Origin: Bugula neritina
Lineage: Eukaryota > Bryozoa > Gymnolaemata > Cheilostomatida > Bugulidae
Direction of reading: 5' to 3'
Length of the DNA stretch: 64,000 bases
Assembly (NCBI GenBank): GCA_964035545.1
Contig: OZ037771.1
Location: 5,078,628 to 5,142,627, forward strand
Shown here: positions 42,901 to 57,900 of the stretch, in pieces
Position numbering within the stretch: the first letter of the stretch is position 1
How the letters are laid out: each line of letters begins with the position of its first letter
Translations under genes and position numbers: made by a program
The notes under the pieces: model-generated
The model's database searches: none
What the model was told of the DNA's origin: nothing
Seen by the model: the letters and a program-made list of their open reading frames with translations, nothing else

Positions 42901-45900
42901 GTGACAAAGATGCGTTGCAAATTATGGTTCTTTTGACTATTGTAAATAGCTATGTTAGCCTAATGTTTCATAACATATATAGTTTCAAGATCTAAAAGTA
43001 GAGGCATGCTGGGTGCAGACGTAATCGCAACAGTTAAAAGAAAGCTCACCAGAAAATTCTAAAGTGTAGTTTACCCCAACATTGTGGTATGCTTTTGCTT
43101 GTATCAGAGACATCTTCACTTCTCCGATTATACTAGTTGTTGCTACCACAAAATCGTTCTAAAACATTAGCTCAGTATTAAGAAGGTACCTCTAAATTAC
43201 AAAACAGACGACAATACTTTCAAGTAAAGAGCTTATTAAATGCTAATGCAATACTAAATTTCTATTACTCAGTTTGTCCAAAAAGCAATTCTGGGCTGCA
43301 ATGAGCTTTTAATATAACAATTGACAAACTTTCAAAACCCCAATCTACTTCAGGATATGTTCATAAATTGAACACATCATTGACCAAATGTTGGCAACAA
43401 AATTCAATTCGCATAAAAATGGTTTGAAGTTCATAGTTTCAACATTTCTTGTTTTCAAGAATGCATAAGTGTAGGTATGTACAGTACGATAGTGTAAATA
43501 GCCCTCTAACCACTAAGCCATGGATGGTACCACTAGTTTTCAACTCCGGACAGATGGTGTAACATAAATTCAAGCCTTTAGCTGAATTAAGTCGACTATA
43601 TATAGAAGGTACTTTAGTCTCGGGAAAGATTATTTCTAATTTATTTAAAGTTTTGAAGGTTTTAAGATTCATATCTGAGATGGAAATATTTTAAATTTTG
43701 ATGAACTACCTACACTAAAATATGTCCAAACAAAGTTGACAATATATAAGTTAGGTTTATGTCTGCCAATAAAGTGCTAGAACAGTTGACTACAGATCAG
43801 AAGTATACGACTCACATAGGAGCTGATCCTGACACAGGACTGCTCTATTTCAATGTCCCAGAGTCCCTCAGATGTACAGATCCAGGTCACTGAGGTCACA
43901 TCTAAGTTTCCTCTGACACTGTGTCCTGGTAAACAGTTGGCTGTCAACACATTGTTTACTTCATAATATGAGTTCAAAGTTAGGTTCTGTAGCCCCTCTT
44001 TTAAAATGGGTGGTGGACATCTCACAGCTATATTAAAAAAACAGGTTAGCAGTTACATAACAGGAATCTTTCAAGTGTTGGTAGATTTTAGCTGGTGGAA
44101 ACATAACAATGCCTATTATAAAACCATTCAGTAAATTTATTTTAGCATCATTTTTGACAGTTTATTAGATATTTTCTAAATTACTAAGTTCTGCCACAGT
44201 TATTAGTGTAGAGAACATACATATACAATTAGGTGCAGGTCTAGACCAAGATCTGTTTGCCTGACATTCGACAGTTACAGAGGGGCTTCTGGTAATCTCA
44301 TCTATATAACCCTCGATACAGAGAAATGTTGCTTCAGCCATAAACAGAAAACTTTCCACGTCTCTTCTGGCTACATTCTCACCAGCTCCTGGATCTGAGC
44401 AGTTTACTTCTGTTAAAACATTAGACAACTAGAATTACAATTTGAATAGCTAATATTGATTATGAATTTCAGTCATTTTGTAAGGTTCGATTTCTTTTAG
44501 CAAAAATATTAAGTAAACCAAAGAAACTGTAAAATTGTCTAGTGTAAGTGAAGATTTTGTGAAATGTTGTGAACTTATACAAAATATATTGTATGCATCT
44601 CATGCAGTTGATATGGCTTACCCACTGAATAAATTTACCAACAATTATTATATAGGTTTCGATAAACGGAGAAGCTTACGACATGCTTTTATTAAATAAT
44701 GAACAACATAGTATGCTGAGACAGCTCTTACAGAGTCTATTGTACACATTTAATGCAGTCGATAATGCGCTTACCAACTGCATAATTTTACCAAACCACA
44801 TATAATTTAAGATCTGACCTACAGAGAAGCTTACAGAAGGATTCTATTTAAGAATAAACAACATAGTATGCTGAAACAGCTGTCGTTTCTAGAATTGCCC
44901 ACAGTATTGTACTAATAAACATGCAGTAAACATGTATCAATACACTAAGTTCTGTATCTATAGTCAACTTCGTGTGTATACCTACTGGTAATTGTTGTCT
45001 GAGAGTTTGTAAATAAACACTGAAAGTACTGACTGTGACATTGCTGGAGTTGATCTGGCTGCCATAGATTCTGGTCCAGACATGTGAGGGGCTGTTCAGT
45101 AACAAGTAAGCTAATTTCATAGCCTGTGAAACACAGTACAGTAAGCACAGTGTTGTGTGGGACAGGTAGGTTGACAGACTCTTCTATTGCTGTGTTACTA
45201 GGAAGATCTGGAAGTTCTACACAGAGTTTTTCTAGAAATAAAATCGCCGCAATAAGATTCATAATGTGGCAATAAAACCTTCTACAAGTAGATAAGCAAA
45301 TTAAATTAATATAACTAATCCATTACTTACAAAACTCTTTTTTTTTACTTTTATGATGTTTCATGTCATACAGAAAATATATTCTAAATTGAACATATTT
45401 GGCATTTTTATTGCTAATTTATATTTGCTTATTTGCTGGTATGCTAATATACAATGTACATCATACACTGCACATTGCATACTATAGATTGCGTTATATG
45501 TAAAAAAGATATTTAAAATCAAAAAATGAATGAGAAAATTTAATGAACAATGAACAAGAATCCAATACAAGCTAAAATAATATTCTGAATAACTTGTATG
45601 ACTAAAGTAAAGCTGTAATATTAGCTATATACAGAAAACTAATGCATTTCAGACTAAAGAGAGACTCCAATCTTTACCTATACAGTGGTTAATGGTAATA
45701 TTCCACTCTCCGCTGGCTGTGCAAGATATCCGCAAGACATCAGTGTTAGTGTTATTGAACCTATACCCTGACTGACATCCTATCTCAACCATATCTCCAT
45801 AGAAGTAAGTGCTAGATACAGATAGCCTGTCATACATTCCTGATTTTATGTCAGTTATCTCATCTAGATTACTAATATTCAGTGAAGGACAGGAACGGAC

Positions 45901-48900
45901 TAAAAGGTTAAAAATATTGAAGCAAGTTTTATAATCAATTTGGGCAATGTAAAAGTTTCTTAGCTCAATATAAGGTATAGCCATGTATTTGCAATAAACA
46001 CTAATAACGCATTATGCTAAATGTTCATTTTACGTTGAAGAGATTTACACCAATCAACTATAATAGTATTTTTATATTATGCAACAGCATATAAAATGCC
46101 TTCAAATCGGAACCTAGAGATTAATAATTAGAAGTAATTTAGTTTAAATTATTCAATATTGATATCTTGGAAAATGATCGTAGCCAATTGTACAGCTTTA
46201 ATAATTCTTTTTCTCAATTAAATTTTTAAAAAACTTATGAGTTTCATTTTAAAGCTGCTGAAAGTTACGAACCCCAGCAGCTGACGGGTGAAGATGGCTG
46301 CCAATCTCCAGTGTTTGAACAAGTGACAGACCTCCTTGTTTCTACTTCTGTTCCACTAACAACAAACCCTGAGTCACACTGAAACTCGACTGTAGATCCA
46401 GTCAGGAATGAGCGACCTCTGAGCCATATCGGTACAATATAGGTGGAGAAGTTTCCAGAAGTTAGGTTTCTGCATGAGATTCCTGATCATAATGATACGG
46501 TGAAATTCAATTACTTAGAGTTATACAATCATTTCATGATTAGTATTACAAATGAATAGAATGACATTTAACTCTATTGGGTAGTGTTTTTCAAAGAAGG
46601 TATACTTTAGCAGCTTTATTACAACGAGTCAGAATTTTGAGGAATCTTTGCAATTGATTTTTATAAAAATAGAATATTTTGGTCTGTGACAGACTGACAG
46701 CCCAGGACTACAACACATATGATAAACTAACTCAACGCTCAGTTTATAACTCAGCTTATCTGATACAAACACTCATCTGGAATAATACTAGCTTCACGTA
46801 ATACTTACTCTCACACACTGGAGGTACAGAAGTCCAGTTACCATCTTCCATACAGGTCAGCTCATTTGTTTGATTCTCATTGGCTATATGAAACTTGGGT
46901 AAACAATAGTATTTGACAACGCTGCCAGCTGTCCTTCCGGAAATATCCCGAGTACTTCCTCGTGGATATCCTATAATCACACAACACAATGTAATATACA
47001 GTATGCAGAATGGTAGGTCATTCACACAACATGATACAATATAGTACACCAGAACGGTAGATGAATTAACCTACTATAAAATAACATATATTATGTTATG
47101 TATTATTTCCAAATTCCGTAAAAATATATTATTATAAGAAATGCTGTAATGACACATAGAGTTTCAATATTTATAACAGGAAGATTCATGTGTGTACCTG
47201 TGAGCCCCTTTGCAAATATCTTATAGTTAGTTGTAATTTCAATGTATACATTTCTACATTACTAAAACAGGTGTTATATATATTTAAGCAGGTGTATTTT
47301 TGTTCAATAAAGATGATTTTGTTTTATATCAGTTGCAAGTGCTATATATGTGTAGGCTTATTCAATTGATTTACTATTGTGATTTAATTTTTCATACAAA
47401 GTATAAATTTTCTGAGCATTAATTCAATCTTAGGTATTTATTTTTGGCACAGACCTTATAAATTTTTATGAAGCTTGAAGTCTTTAAAATCAGTTTTGTC
47501 TAAAATAGAATCTTCTTGTCATTTTTTTACAGAGCACTTGTTACTTGACATCATAAAACCAGTCACATGAGAGCACGACACCTGTCACACTTGACAGCAT
47601 GACACTATATAGAATTTGAGCGTCTCACCTGGATCAGCACAGCACCTGCTAGTTGAGCTTGCTGTACCAGTACAGGGTAACCCTCCACATAAAGGAGCAG
47701 GATTGTCACATGCTCGGAACCTTTCTCTTAACCCATTGACATTGCATGCACTCCACTCCTTCCACTCACTCCAACTACCTTATATATGACATCAGATATG
47801 TTTATATTATGGCTCAAAATACATGCTAAATCTAATCAAATAAAAACTCAATGTTAATATCACACCATATCATATATATCAAAGAATTACCCTAGTCAAG
47901 GATATCGCTCAGGTAAGCTTTAAAAAGCCATGTTGTCTCGCAACTAAATAATCAAAAGTGACCAAAAGGAGACATTAAAATCTGCAGTCTTTTATAGTGC
48001 TATAATGATTGTAATACTATTGGCAGCAGTGTATAGACTTGACTACATGTGATAATATGACATTCATGTGCACACATTTACACATATAAATAAGTTCAAC
48101 AAGTTGAGGCTTGCCTATCTAAAAGATGATGATCGTATTTTTTTATAAAAGTATGCAGCCTTTTAGGCTTTCAGTATAGCAATCTACGTAAATAATCAGA
48201 TATAAAGTCATTAACTACATATTGGTATGTGTATAGTACCGTAAGTTTCATATATACTTGACAATCTAATGCTAGGAATAGAATCTGGGGTATCAAACCT
48301 ACCATTGACTCCTCTTGAAGTTGAGGAACAGACAGGCTGAATACTGGTGCTGCATGGCTGTAGCTGAATGGAAGCAGTTCCACCAGTCTCTGACATCACA
48401 GGACAAACTCCACTTGCTGCTGGGTGGTTTACTTGCGATTGTATGACACAGAATTATTGTAGACAGAATAAACGACTATGTTATACTAAAATCTTCATTT
48501 TAATAATTTCCTACACAGTGACAATATTTAAATTCATCAGCCAACAGCATTCTAGCTATGAATTAGACTTCTCCTTCAAAATTAAAGGATGCATGTATAG
48601 CAGAGACTAGATGCTCTGTAAGTTACCTCTACTGATCCAGAGTGAGTGAGCCACCACATCAATTGGCTTACTGAACAAATACTGTTCAATCAAATTAATG
48701 AATGCAGTATCAGTTAGAGATATGACAAGCAAGGAGCCATTGTTAGCTGTACAAATATCTCTAGCTATGGAGTGGACTGCAGGCACTCTGTACACGCCCA
48801 CACACATTCCCTGGTAGCTGAACTCCTCGTCAAACCACAAGAATTTATTCTGCATTAAAACATTAGAAATTGGTTTTTTTAATTTCACCTGTTTTTTAGT

Positions 48901-51900
48901 ATTAAAAATAAAAAAATCGTTTTAAAGCATATTATTTAAAAAGATAAAATCCTTTTTACTTGTGTAATACACAATTACTCAAACTATGCAGTTTATAATT
49001 TTTCAACAAAAACAAAGTTTATTGTAGGACACAGCTACTCAAATTATGCCATTTATAATTTTTCTAACTGGAGACAAAGTTTCCTGTTTAAAATACCTTC
49101 CTGAAATCAAACAGTTTAAAATCTAAACCTGTTGATTGTTTCATGCTACGTAGAATGCCTGAAATTAGAACTTGTATGCTCTACCCTTCCTAGTTTGATA
49201 CATTACTTACTTTAGGCTCACAGGTTATTTTGCTGCTTTCACCGCTGAAAGTCCCATTTGCTTGACATATTGAGGATACGACTAGCTGACCATTATTCCT
49301 CTCAAATCCAGACAAGCATTCATAGTATATAACCTGTCCACTTGTAACAGCCTGGGCTCCATAAGATGTTGCGAAAGATGTGGGTGTAATGAGATGGGTT
49401 CCAGGGGCAGGTGATGGTATAACACAGTGATCTAAGTCTACAAACATGTTAACAGAAAATACATTATGTGTTTATAAATGTGGGAGTGTGTATCTAGTGC
49501 AATATAATAAACACAACATAAATTTGAATGTCACTAAAAGATATACTAGAACATTATAGTGTAACCAAAATGTGTAATAGCATATTTTTACAAGGTAATA
49601 TAAAGCATGATAAAAAACAAATATTAAAAAGTATGTAGGAGTTGCTCCCATTACCTGGACAGATGTCAACAGTCAAGACTCCACTAGAGTTCACAATGTT
49701 TGCGTTTCCCACAACATTCCAAACTCCACTTGATTCACACAGCATTTCTACTGGTGTGGTTGCATTGTATGTGCATGTTAGTATAGATATTGAGTTGGTA
49801 TGGAAGTTGGTATCTGCTGTGTCAGCTATATTGGCAGGCAAATCCTTTCTCAGGCAGCAGCTTTCTCTTTCTAAATTAATAAATCATTCTTATAGTTACT
49901 TATAATATACACTGTGTTAGAAAATACTTCATTGTGTGACTTTATCAATAAAAATATGTTGAGCCAACATTGTAATTAGGCAAAGACAGCTGGTAAAAAG
50001 TACATCAGAATTAGCTAGTGTTTTATACCCTTAGTGTGCTATACCTTTAGTATGCTATACCTTTATTGTGTTCTACCCTTAGTGTGCTATAATATATACC
50101 CTTAGTGTACAATACCCTTAATATGGTATACTCGTAGAGTGCAATACCCCTAGTGTGCTATACCCTGAGCATGCTAACATACCCTTAGTGTGCTAATATA
50201 CTCTTAATGTGCTAAACTCACTCTCCAAGCTAGAATCAGGATGACTGAAGATGTAACTGTTGTAACAGAATCTCAAGACTCTCTCTTCAGTTAGTCCATC
50301 ACATGCCTGGATAATCTCACATAAGGATGGCACTTCCTCTACAAAGTATGGCTAATTGCTAACTCTACGATATTTTCTAATATATAGTTAATTTGAATTG
50401 TTAGCTGAAGCACTTTCAAATGTGACACTTTATATTGACATTGAATTGAAATACTATTTTACTACTTAAGCACTTTGCATGAACACATGGTTGTGGTTTC
50501 ATTTGATGCAACTGTTTTCAAGTTTTGAATGGAAACTCTATCATACAAAGCTTGGAAATGTAGTTACAAAATGTACAAATGTAAAAACACCAAGTATTTA
50601 ATAGTGAAAATAATACAATAATGCAATAATGGAATGTGGCACAATATTCTAAAATACAACGATGTATGGGTGATATGACAGTAACATTTTATTGTTTAGT
50701 TGCATAATTTTTTTCATTTGATATTGTTTTAGTTACTCTGAAACATTTAGTATTTGCTCCAAAAATCTTACACAAGTTTATAGTCACCATCCCTGTGAGA
50801 AACCTTTCATGGAAGGGCCCCGTTCTTGTTAAATTGGGCTAAGGACCATTGGTTTTATGTGGCACAGGAGCGATTATGACTGGATGATCTTCCTAATATC
50901 ACCAATGGCCTTTGCCGGGGTTCGAACCCATGACTCCGCGCTTACTAGGCAAACAATCTAATAACCTCTAGACTACAGCTGCTTCATATTTATTATTTGC
51001 TGACCAGCTGCATATTCTGAGAATCACGGCTAATTGCTGACCTTGATTATTAAAAAAGATTGAATTTAAAATAAAACCATTACCTGCAGTAAGGTTAAGT
51101 GTCCGCTGACAGAGAAACGGATATGATTGGTTCATCAAGGAGGGGTCTTGAGAGGCATCAACCAGAGTTTCATTTCCACCTTCTAAATTGAGCTGATGGG
51201 GCAGCCCACCTGTTGGTAATGTCTAATATGAGCAACAAGCGAGAACATGCAGCATAGATAAGACAACTCTGAATAGACAGAGTTAGTAATATCTATTGGG
51301 AGTTGTGTCCCCTAATATATATCCTTGAGCACACCAACCCAGATCTGAATATGTACTAGTTCAACAAACTCAACAGCTGAAACTGCAAAGCAGATCATAG
51401 AAACTGTACAAAGTTGATGTTAATTTAAACTTGAAACTAGGAAACTGCAAAAAGAATCCCTGGTTTGTTTGCTAATTTAATTTTATATTATTATACAATG
51501 ATTCTAAAATAAGCATATCTCAACATCAATTGAACTTGCTCATTTACTACTGCACATGCACTAATTATGCATAATTTAACATATAACATAGAATGTTACC
51601 ACGAGATACAGACCTAAAGTTACCCATACTCTTTCTGTGTCTAAATTACTGCCGAGTTCTTGAAGTATGAACCACCTCTCTCGCTCATCATCAAACCTTG
51701 TTTCATCAACTGTACATGGCAGGGAAGTCAGGTCATATCTAAATCTCCTTAATGTTAGCCAGTATAGATGCCCTCCCACCTGCAGAGCACCTAGAAGGAA
51801 AATTTCGTGTCTTATAAATAACATTTTCACTACAACCACATGTTAATATACATGCAGTTTAACATCAAATATTATATAGTGGCATATTTTAGTTTTAAAT

Positions 51901-54900
51901 CTTGGTTTCTCAAATCTTGAAACCATTTTGTGAATATTACTCTTTAATTTTTCCTTATCAAAGTTAAAAAAGTGGAATTACAACTTAAACTGAAGCTGAA
52001 AGTGAAGGAGTTATATAGAATTGTTACTTATGCTGTAGTAAACATATGCAGACAAGTTATATATTAATTACCAGTGTAACCAACTGTAACTATGCATTAT
52101 AACTATTTATAATAGCATTCACAAGTGAAACAGCCCTCATAAGTCATAACAAAAAAACATCATGTTATACAAATAGCATCATAACAACACTGCTGTGTTT
52201 TGTTTTTTATTCAAGCTGCAAACTCTGTTTTGCCGATGTAAAGCTATCGACTTATGCTATGCAGATTTAAATAGACTTACTGTCACTCGGTAACACAGTG
52301 GTAGCATTTCCTTCAAGACTTGAGCCTGCTGCGTTTATTGCAGTCACAAAACAAGTTGCTTCTTTTTCATCACCAAAATCTTCACAGATTTCAACAGAGC
52401 TTGTGTTTCCATCAGTTGATGTATTCCAGCCCATTGAAGAACATCTATACTACATCATATTATTGTGTCATATATAAATATTTTCATATATGCTACATAT
52501 TTAAAGTATCATGATCTTGTGGTCTCATTCCGTTTATTACACACACATAACAATTGTGAATAATTATGTTTTCTTTAAATGCCAAGTGCTTTTTCATCAA
52601 GGTAACAATTAAGCTGTTTAAATGTGGCTGTAGATGTCATAGCCTAAACTGGTAAATAAAGCATATGATGAAAGCCATGCATGTATCGGTTTCTCATTTT
52701 TGGTCAAAGTTAAGATATACATTCAGTCAAATGTAATCAATAAGCAGAAATCAAGTAACTAAAGTGCAGCAATGAATAGGATGTCTCTTGAACAACTTTG
52801 CTTAGACGAAAGCTATCAATAACTTATACATCTGCAACTGTTCTCTGGTTGAGACAAATAAAATTTACTAAAACAACTCAAAGAAGTTTAAAGTCACTAT
52901 CCCTGTGGTAACTCCTAATGAAAATAAATTTTTAAAGCAGGCTGTGGACTCATTCAAATGTGGTGCAGGAACAACTATGACTGGATGCTTTTGGCTTTTA
53001 CTGGAGTTCAAACCATGACCTTGAGTTTACTAGGCCAGTGCTTTAACCCCCTGAATCAATGCTTTTCCCTTAATGATAAAATTTGAAAATTTAAATAAAA
53101 GTACCCATAATTATTAAAAGATTCATGTTTGAATGTTTAAATGTTTAAATGTTTGCTCACATCTTTAATTTTATTAGTGATTTTTCTATATATAGAAGTT
53201 TGTTTTAATAGATAACTGGGTACCAAAGATTATAAAGCATATACAAGCAGTTCATTGTTACACATAGAAAGATATAAACAAGATACACAGAAAAAGTTAT
53301 AATTAGGATAAAAATAGAAGTATGGAAACAGCTAGTGTTCGGACTGACCATGTAGCTAGTTATTTCTCCTCCAGGAAACAGAGGAGGTCCCCAGGACAAA
53401 GTTAAACAGCCTGAGGCTTGTGCACTAAGTGACACGTTGGTTGGTGCGTGCTGTGGCACTGAAACAAGTTAGTCAAGTCATGAGTCATGCTTTTGGTAAC
53501 ATACTACTAAAATATACTTCTGCTATGAACTAACAATTAAAAAAAACATTTGATTACCCAACGAATTATTTTAGGTAAACATGGCACAGGTAAAAATGAC
53601 AAGGTAATAATAGTACAGGTAATGATGGCACAGGTATAGTAAGGGCACAAACGGAAAAGTAAGAAAAAATGGTACACTAATGTTAAACTTTCCCAAACCC
53701 CAAACTCAAACCCTCAACCTTAAAATCCCAACCCCAAACTCAAGTCTCCATTCCCAAACCTAAACTTCCATCCTAAACATCCAACCCCACCCTAAACGCT
53801 AATATTGAAAATGTGCCATTTTTACCTACATTGCCATTTGTGTCATTGGTTTATTTATTGGTCTCTAATAAATAAACTACTCATTCAACTCGATCTCACA
53901 GTTAACTGTGCACCAACTAGTTTATACTTTATCATTTTACTTTCTCCTAAAGTGCGTGTTTGCTTACAGAGTTCTGGTGTCTGGAATGGTAGAACAGAAA
54001 ACGAGGAAACATCAAAGTTGATTTGAGATGCAACTGAAAAGAGCAACTGCAGGTTTCCATCAACAAAGACTGTGCAATAAGTTGTGCTAACTTCTGCTTT
54101 TATCTCTTCATTTACTTTGCAGGTATAGTTTCTGGTACCTACACAAATGGGAGGTGGTGGTGATGCCCCGGAAGATTGAGTCACGGAAGACTGAATATTA
54201 GTTGGCTCCTGCAATGAGAAGTCAACTATGATAGTCTGATACATTTTATTCTTAGTTTTATTCCCCCAAGTTATCAGGCTAAATGATTCTTGCTTCTTTA
54301 ACAAAAATATTATCTAAAATGTGGAATTACTATTATTTGTTTGAGCTAGCAGTAAATCAAGTCAGATTTTCATAAATACCGGTACTTCTGAATTCATACA
54401 ATTGGTATTTGAAAAGCATATTGGTGTCGTACATTTTACAATTAAAAAACAATATATGTGGGGAGATAACTCTGCAATAGAAGTTTCAAAATGAATTGTT
54501 AACAGTTAAGTTCAGCAGCTCATAATTCAACTGTGTAATAAGAATGGTAAAAAAATTGCAGCAGATCGTGTGAATCGTAAGAGTAGCATTTCTCTTTCTC
54601 ATGCACAGCTAAAGCTGTGAAAACTTTTACAAAGATCAATGGAGTCACTTAGCTATCATGGTTCAAAATATTTCGAATCAAACTCTAAATTAAAGAGTTA
54701 ATTACAGAAAATCTGCAGACTACTTGTACAACAACCAGTAATAGAAGACAACTCTGTAAGTGAATTACTCTGTTACACTACCTCCCAAGTGAAGCCATAC
54801 TCCCATCTTTTCCTTCCAGAGTTTTCCTTCTCCACAAAACTAGAAACTGTCAAATTTTTTGGTGGGTCTGAAAATAAATATATATTTTGCTAGTAACTTA

Positions 54901-57900
54901 TTTAATATGTTATTTTAAATAAATTTCCATGAATGAATATTTTACAACTGCTTTAACTTGTAATGAACAGCTTATAGATTTCATGTGAAAATAAAAAATT
55001 ATGAAAATATTAATAGTAGCTCCATGGTTGCTTTTGTGCTCAAGTCAGTGCAAACTGGAACGAGAGAATAATTAAAGCTGGTGAAAAGATTTTGAGTTTT
55101 TGCCAGATTACTGTCTATTGTATACTATAGGAAAGCATTCCTTCATGTATTTATATGTGCTAACTGTTTTCTATTGACACAACTTACCCACACAACTTAA
55201 AGTAGATGCGTAGAACACATATGGCTCTCCTAAACATGGAAATGTCTGCAAGAAACAAGTCACACTAACTGTGTATGTTACTCCACTGTTTAACCCTGCA
55301 AATAACGCTAAACCATCACGGAGAGGATTATACAGTACCGTCTTGTTTGTTTTAACATCTCCTCCTTCTATTGCCACTATGAATCTATAAAAAAGAAATA
55401 ATAGTTTGTTGTCAGATTGCTTTATTTAGGAGACTCACATTCTAGAACTATTATAAAAATATATAGGCTATGCTTTCTACTCAATTTACATATGATGGAA
55501 ACTAGAGGCCCAAGCCATGTGGCCTCAGACAAAAAAATCCCGCAATTTTATAGTCACTATCTCTGTGAGAAACTCCTGTTGGAAAGGGTTTTGGGCTAAG
55601 CGGGCTAAGGACTTATTTAAATTCATGAGGTACAAGAGCAATTATGACTGGATGCTGTTCCTAACATTATATATACCAACAGCATTTGTCCGGGTTCGAA
55701 TCCACGACCTCCTGTTTACTAGGGAAACGCTATAACCCCTAGACCACGGCTGCTCCCTAGTGTGACCTCAGATGGCACACATATGATATTTTGCAACTAA
55801 CTATTTTGATGTAAGCCAACAGTTACTTTTTTGTTATATAAGTTGGTACTTATGCAGAAGATGTAAACAAGAGGCTTGTTTATTGTAAACACTGTACATA
55901 GTATACAGCGCTCCCTTCGTAACTCACAAAATCTTCTAAGAAGAACTTGAATCCCGTTTTGTGGCTTATGTATGTGTGTATAGGAACAAAATGGCGGTAT
56001 CTTACAATTCCGTGGGTTGAATCAGTATTCTGCTACGTAACGAAATAAGGTTTTGGAATTCGTAGCTCAGTGAGATACGGAAGGAGCACTAGTTGCTTGA
56101 ACACCCACCCTGTTTTAACAGCTTGCTCTATTGTGGGCTTGTTCCATTGGCGAAACTGAACAACAAAGCCATTGTGACGACTTTGTTGAAGCCCACCATT
56201 TAAATTATAGTTTAGACTTGGTAATTCTAAAAATGAAAACAATAAGTCAAAAATGGTAAAATATTGTGCGATTTTATTTGCGTAAGCATATTGATGTGTG
56301 CATAATAATTAGCCTTAGTTGTTATTGAAATTGTTACCAAAAACTATACTATCTACATGAGATATAGTGAGCAACAAAAGCATGTATTGAAACAGTAACT
56401 TCCTATAAACTTTATTTTCATTGTTCTGATTGATAGGCGGATTCGACTGTATTATTAGATTATTGAGAACAGAATGAAACTATTACCAAATGAGGTAGCC
56501 TGTGGTATTCATTTGACCAAATGAAAAAAGTCTTTTAATTATAACTGATATAAATATTTTACAACTGTTACTGCAAACAGCAATAATATGCTATAAACAA
56601 AATATGAGTTTGAGCCTCTTTTATGAGTTATAAGATATGGCTGGAATGCAGGTAGATTTAAAAAAGAAAGTATGATTTGATTCTTTTATTAATCATAGCT
56701 TTTGATAGCTCAAATATTATCCAACTTCTTTAGTTTACAGAATGTTTCTGTAAACTAAGACATTGCGGAGGAATAAAATAAATTGACTTTGACAATTTAA
56801 AACAATGTGTAACTTTAAGCTACTAGTACGATTAATTTTTTTTAAATTAATAAAATTGTAATGTCCTAAGCTATGGTTATTAATAAACATAATTTACTAG
56901 AAATCAATGCAGAGTGAATAGAGTAAAGTACTAACTAAAACTTCACTAATATCAACTCTGTTTGCTGACATTATAAAGCAACATATTATTGCGCATAACA
57001 GTTGGAGAAATAATTTAAACCGATTTTCTTTTTTAAAGATGAATTTTCTGTGAAAATTAAGCTTCATATGAATAAGTTTTAGGAAGATATGGTTTGCTTA
57101 GAAGCAATAGTGAAGAAATTGAGATAGCCTAAACTCTTTAATTTTTTAAACAGTTTCAGTTTGGGGCGCAGGTTGAAGCTCTTTCAATTAAAAGCATAAG
57201 TCTTATTTTGCTACAATTCTAATCTAGAACACAAGCTTTTCTCAAATTCTCCATTACTGCACCTACCTGATGTGGTTAGTCATTAAATTTAGTAAGAATC
57301 TATCTGAATAACAAAAACATGGTGATTGTCACAAAGACTGTGATATGTCATAATTATGATCAACTAAGTAAAGTAATGATACGGTATAATGTTGTGTTGC
57401 GTTTTACTATTTGTTGAAAAAACAATGAAGTTTTAATTTGCAGGAATTATAGATTATTTATGTACAAAGTAGTCGCATACCACATACCATAACCAAAAAT
57501 GCTGACATCCTTAACATCGACACCACCGGACTGCGCCAAAATACTAAACTGTCTGACCAATCGGATTAGAGGTGGAGATTCACATTGAACTCGATGGAAG
57601 GAGTTTGCATCTAATCCAAGCTTTGACCAGCAGTCTTCCCAGAAAGTTGAATCTGAAACATCGTTGGGAGGTTCCATTCCTTCATCATCTCTAATTCGGA
57701 AATGTAAGCTATTCATTCCACCTCCAACTGCATATTATTAAATGATGTCTATGAATGCGTAGTTTTACATGTACAGGTAAGTGATTATTATGGTAGTCGT
57801 AGAATAACTAAACTGCACCAGGAATACGTTAGTATTTTTTAAAAATGCTTCGAGATATTTTTCAACGTAATAAACAAATCAATTGGTGTGATTTTCAAGT

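Noticed and set aside
50030-50220. Loose repeats of TACCCTTAGTGTGCTA
   Set aside because: Short degenerate tandem repeat in an intron with no regular unit; not a CRISPR array, as there are no unique spacers of fixed length.
55670-55757. A tRNA gene
   Set aside because: Box A and B-like words are present but the cloverleaf is degenerate, and the same head recurs in two more copies with a shared body, so it is a SINE.
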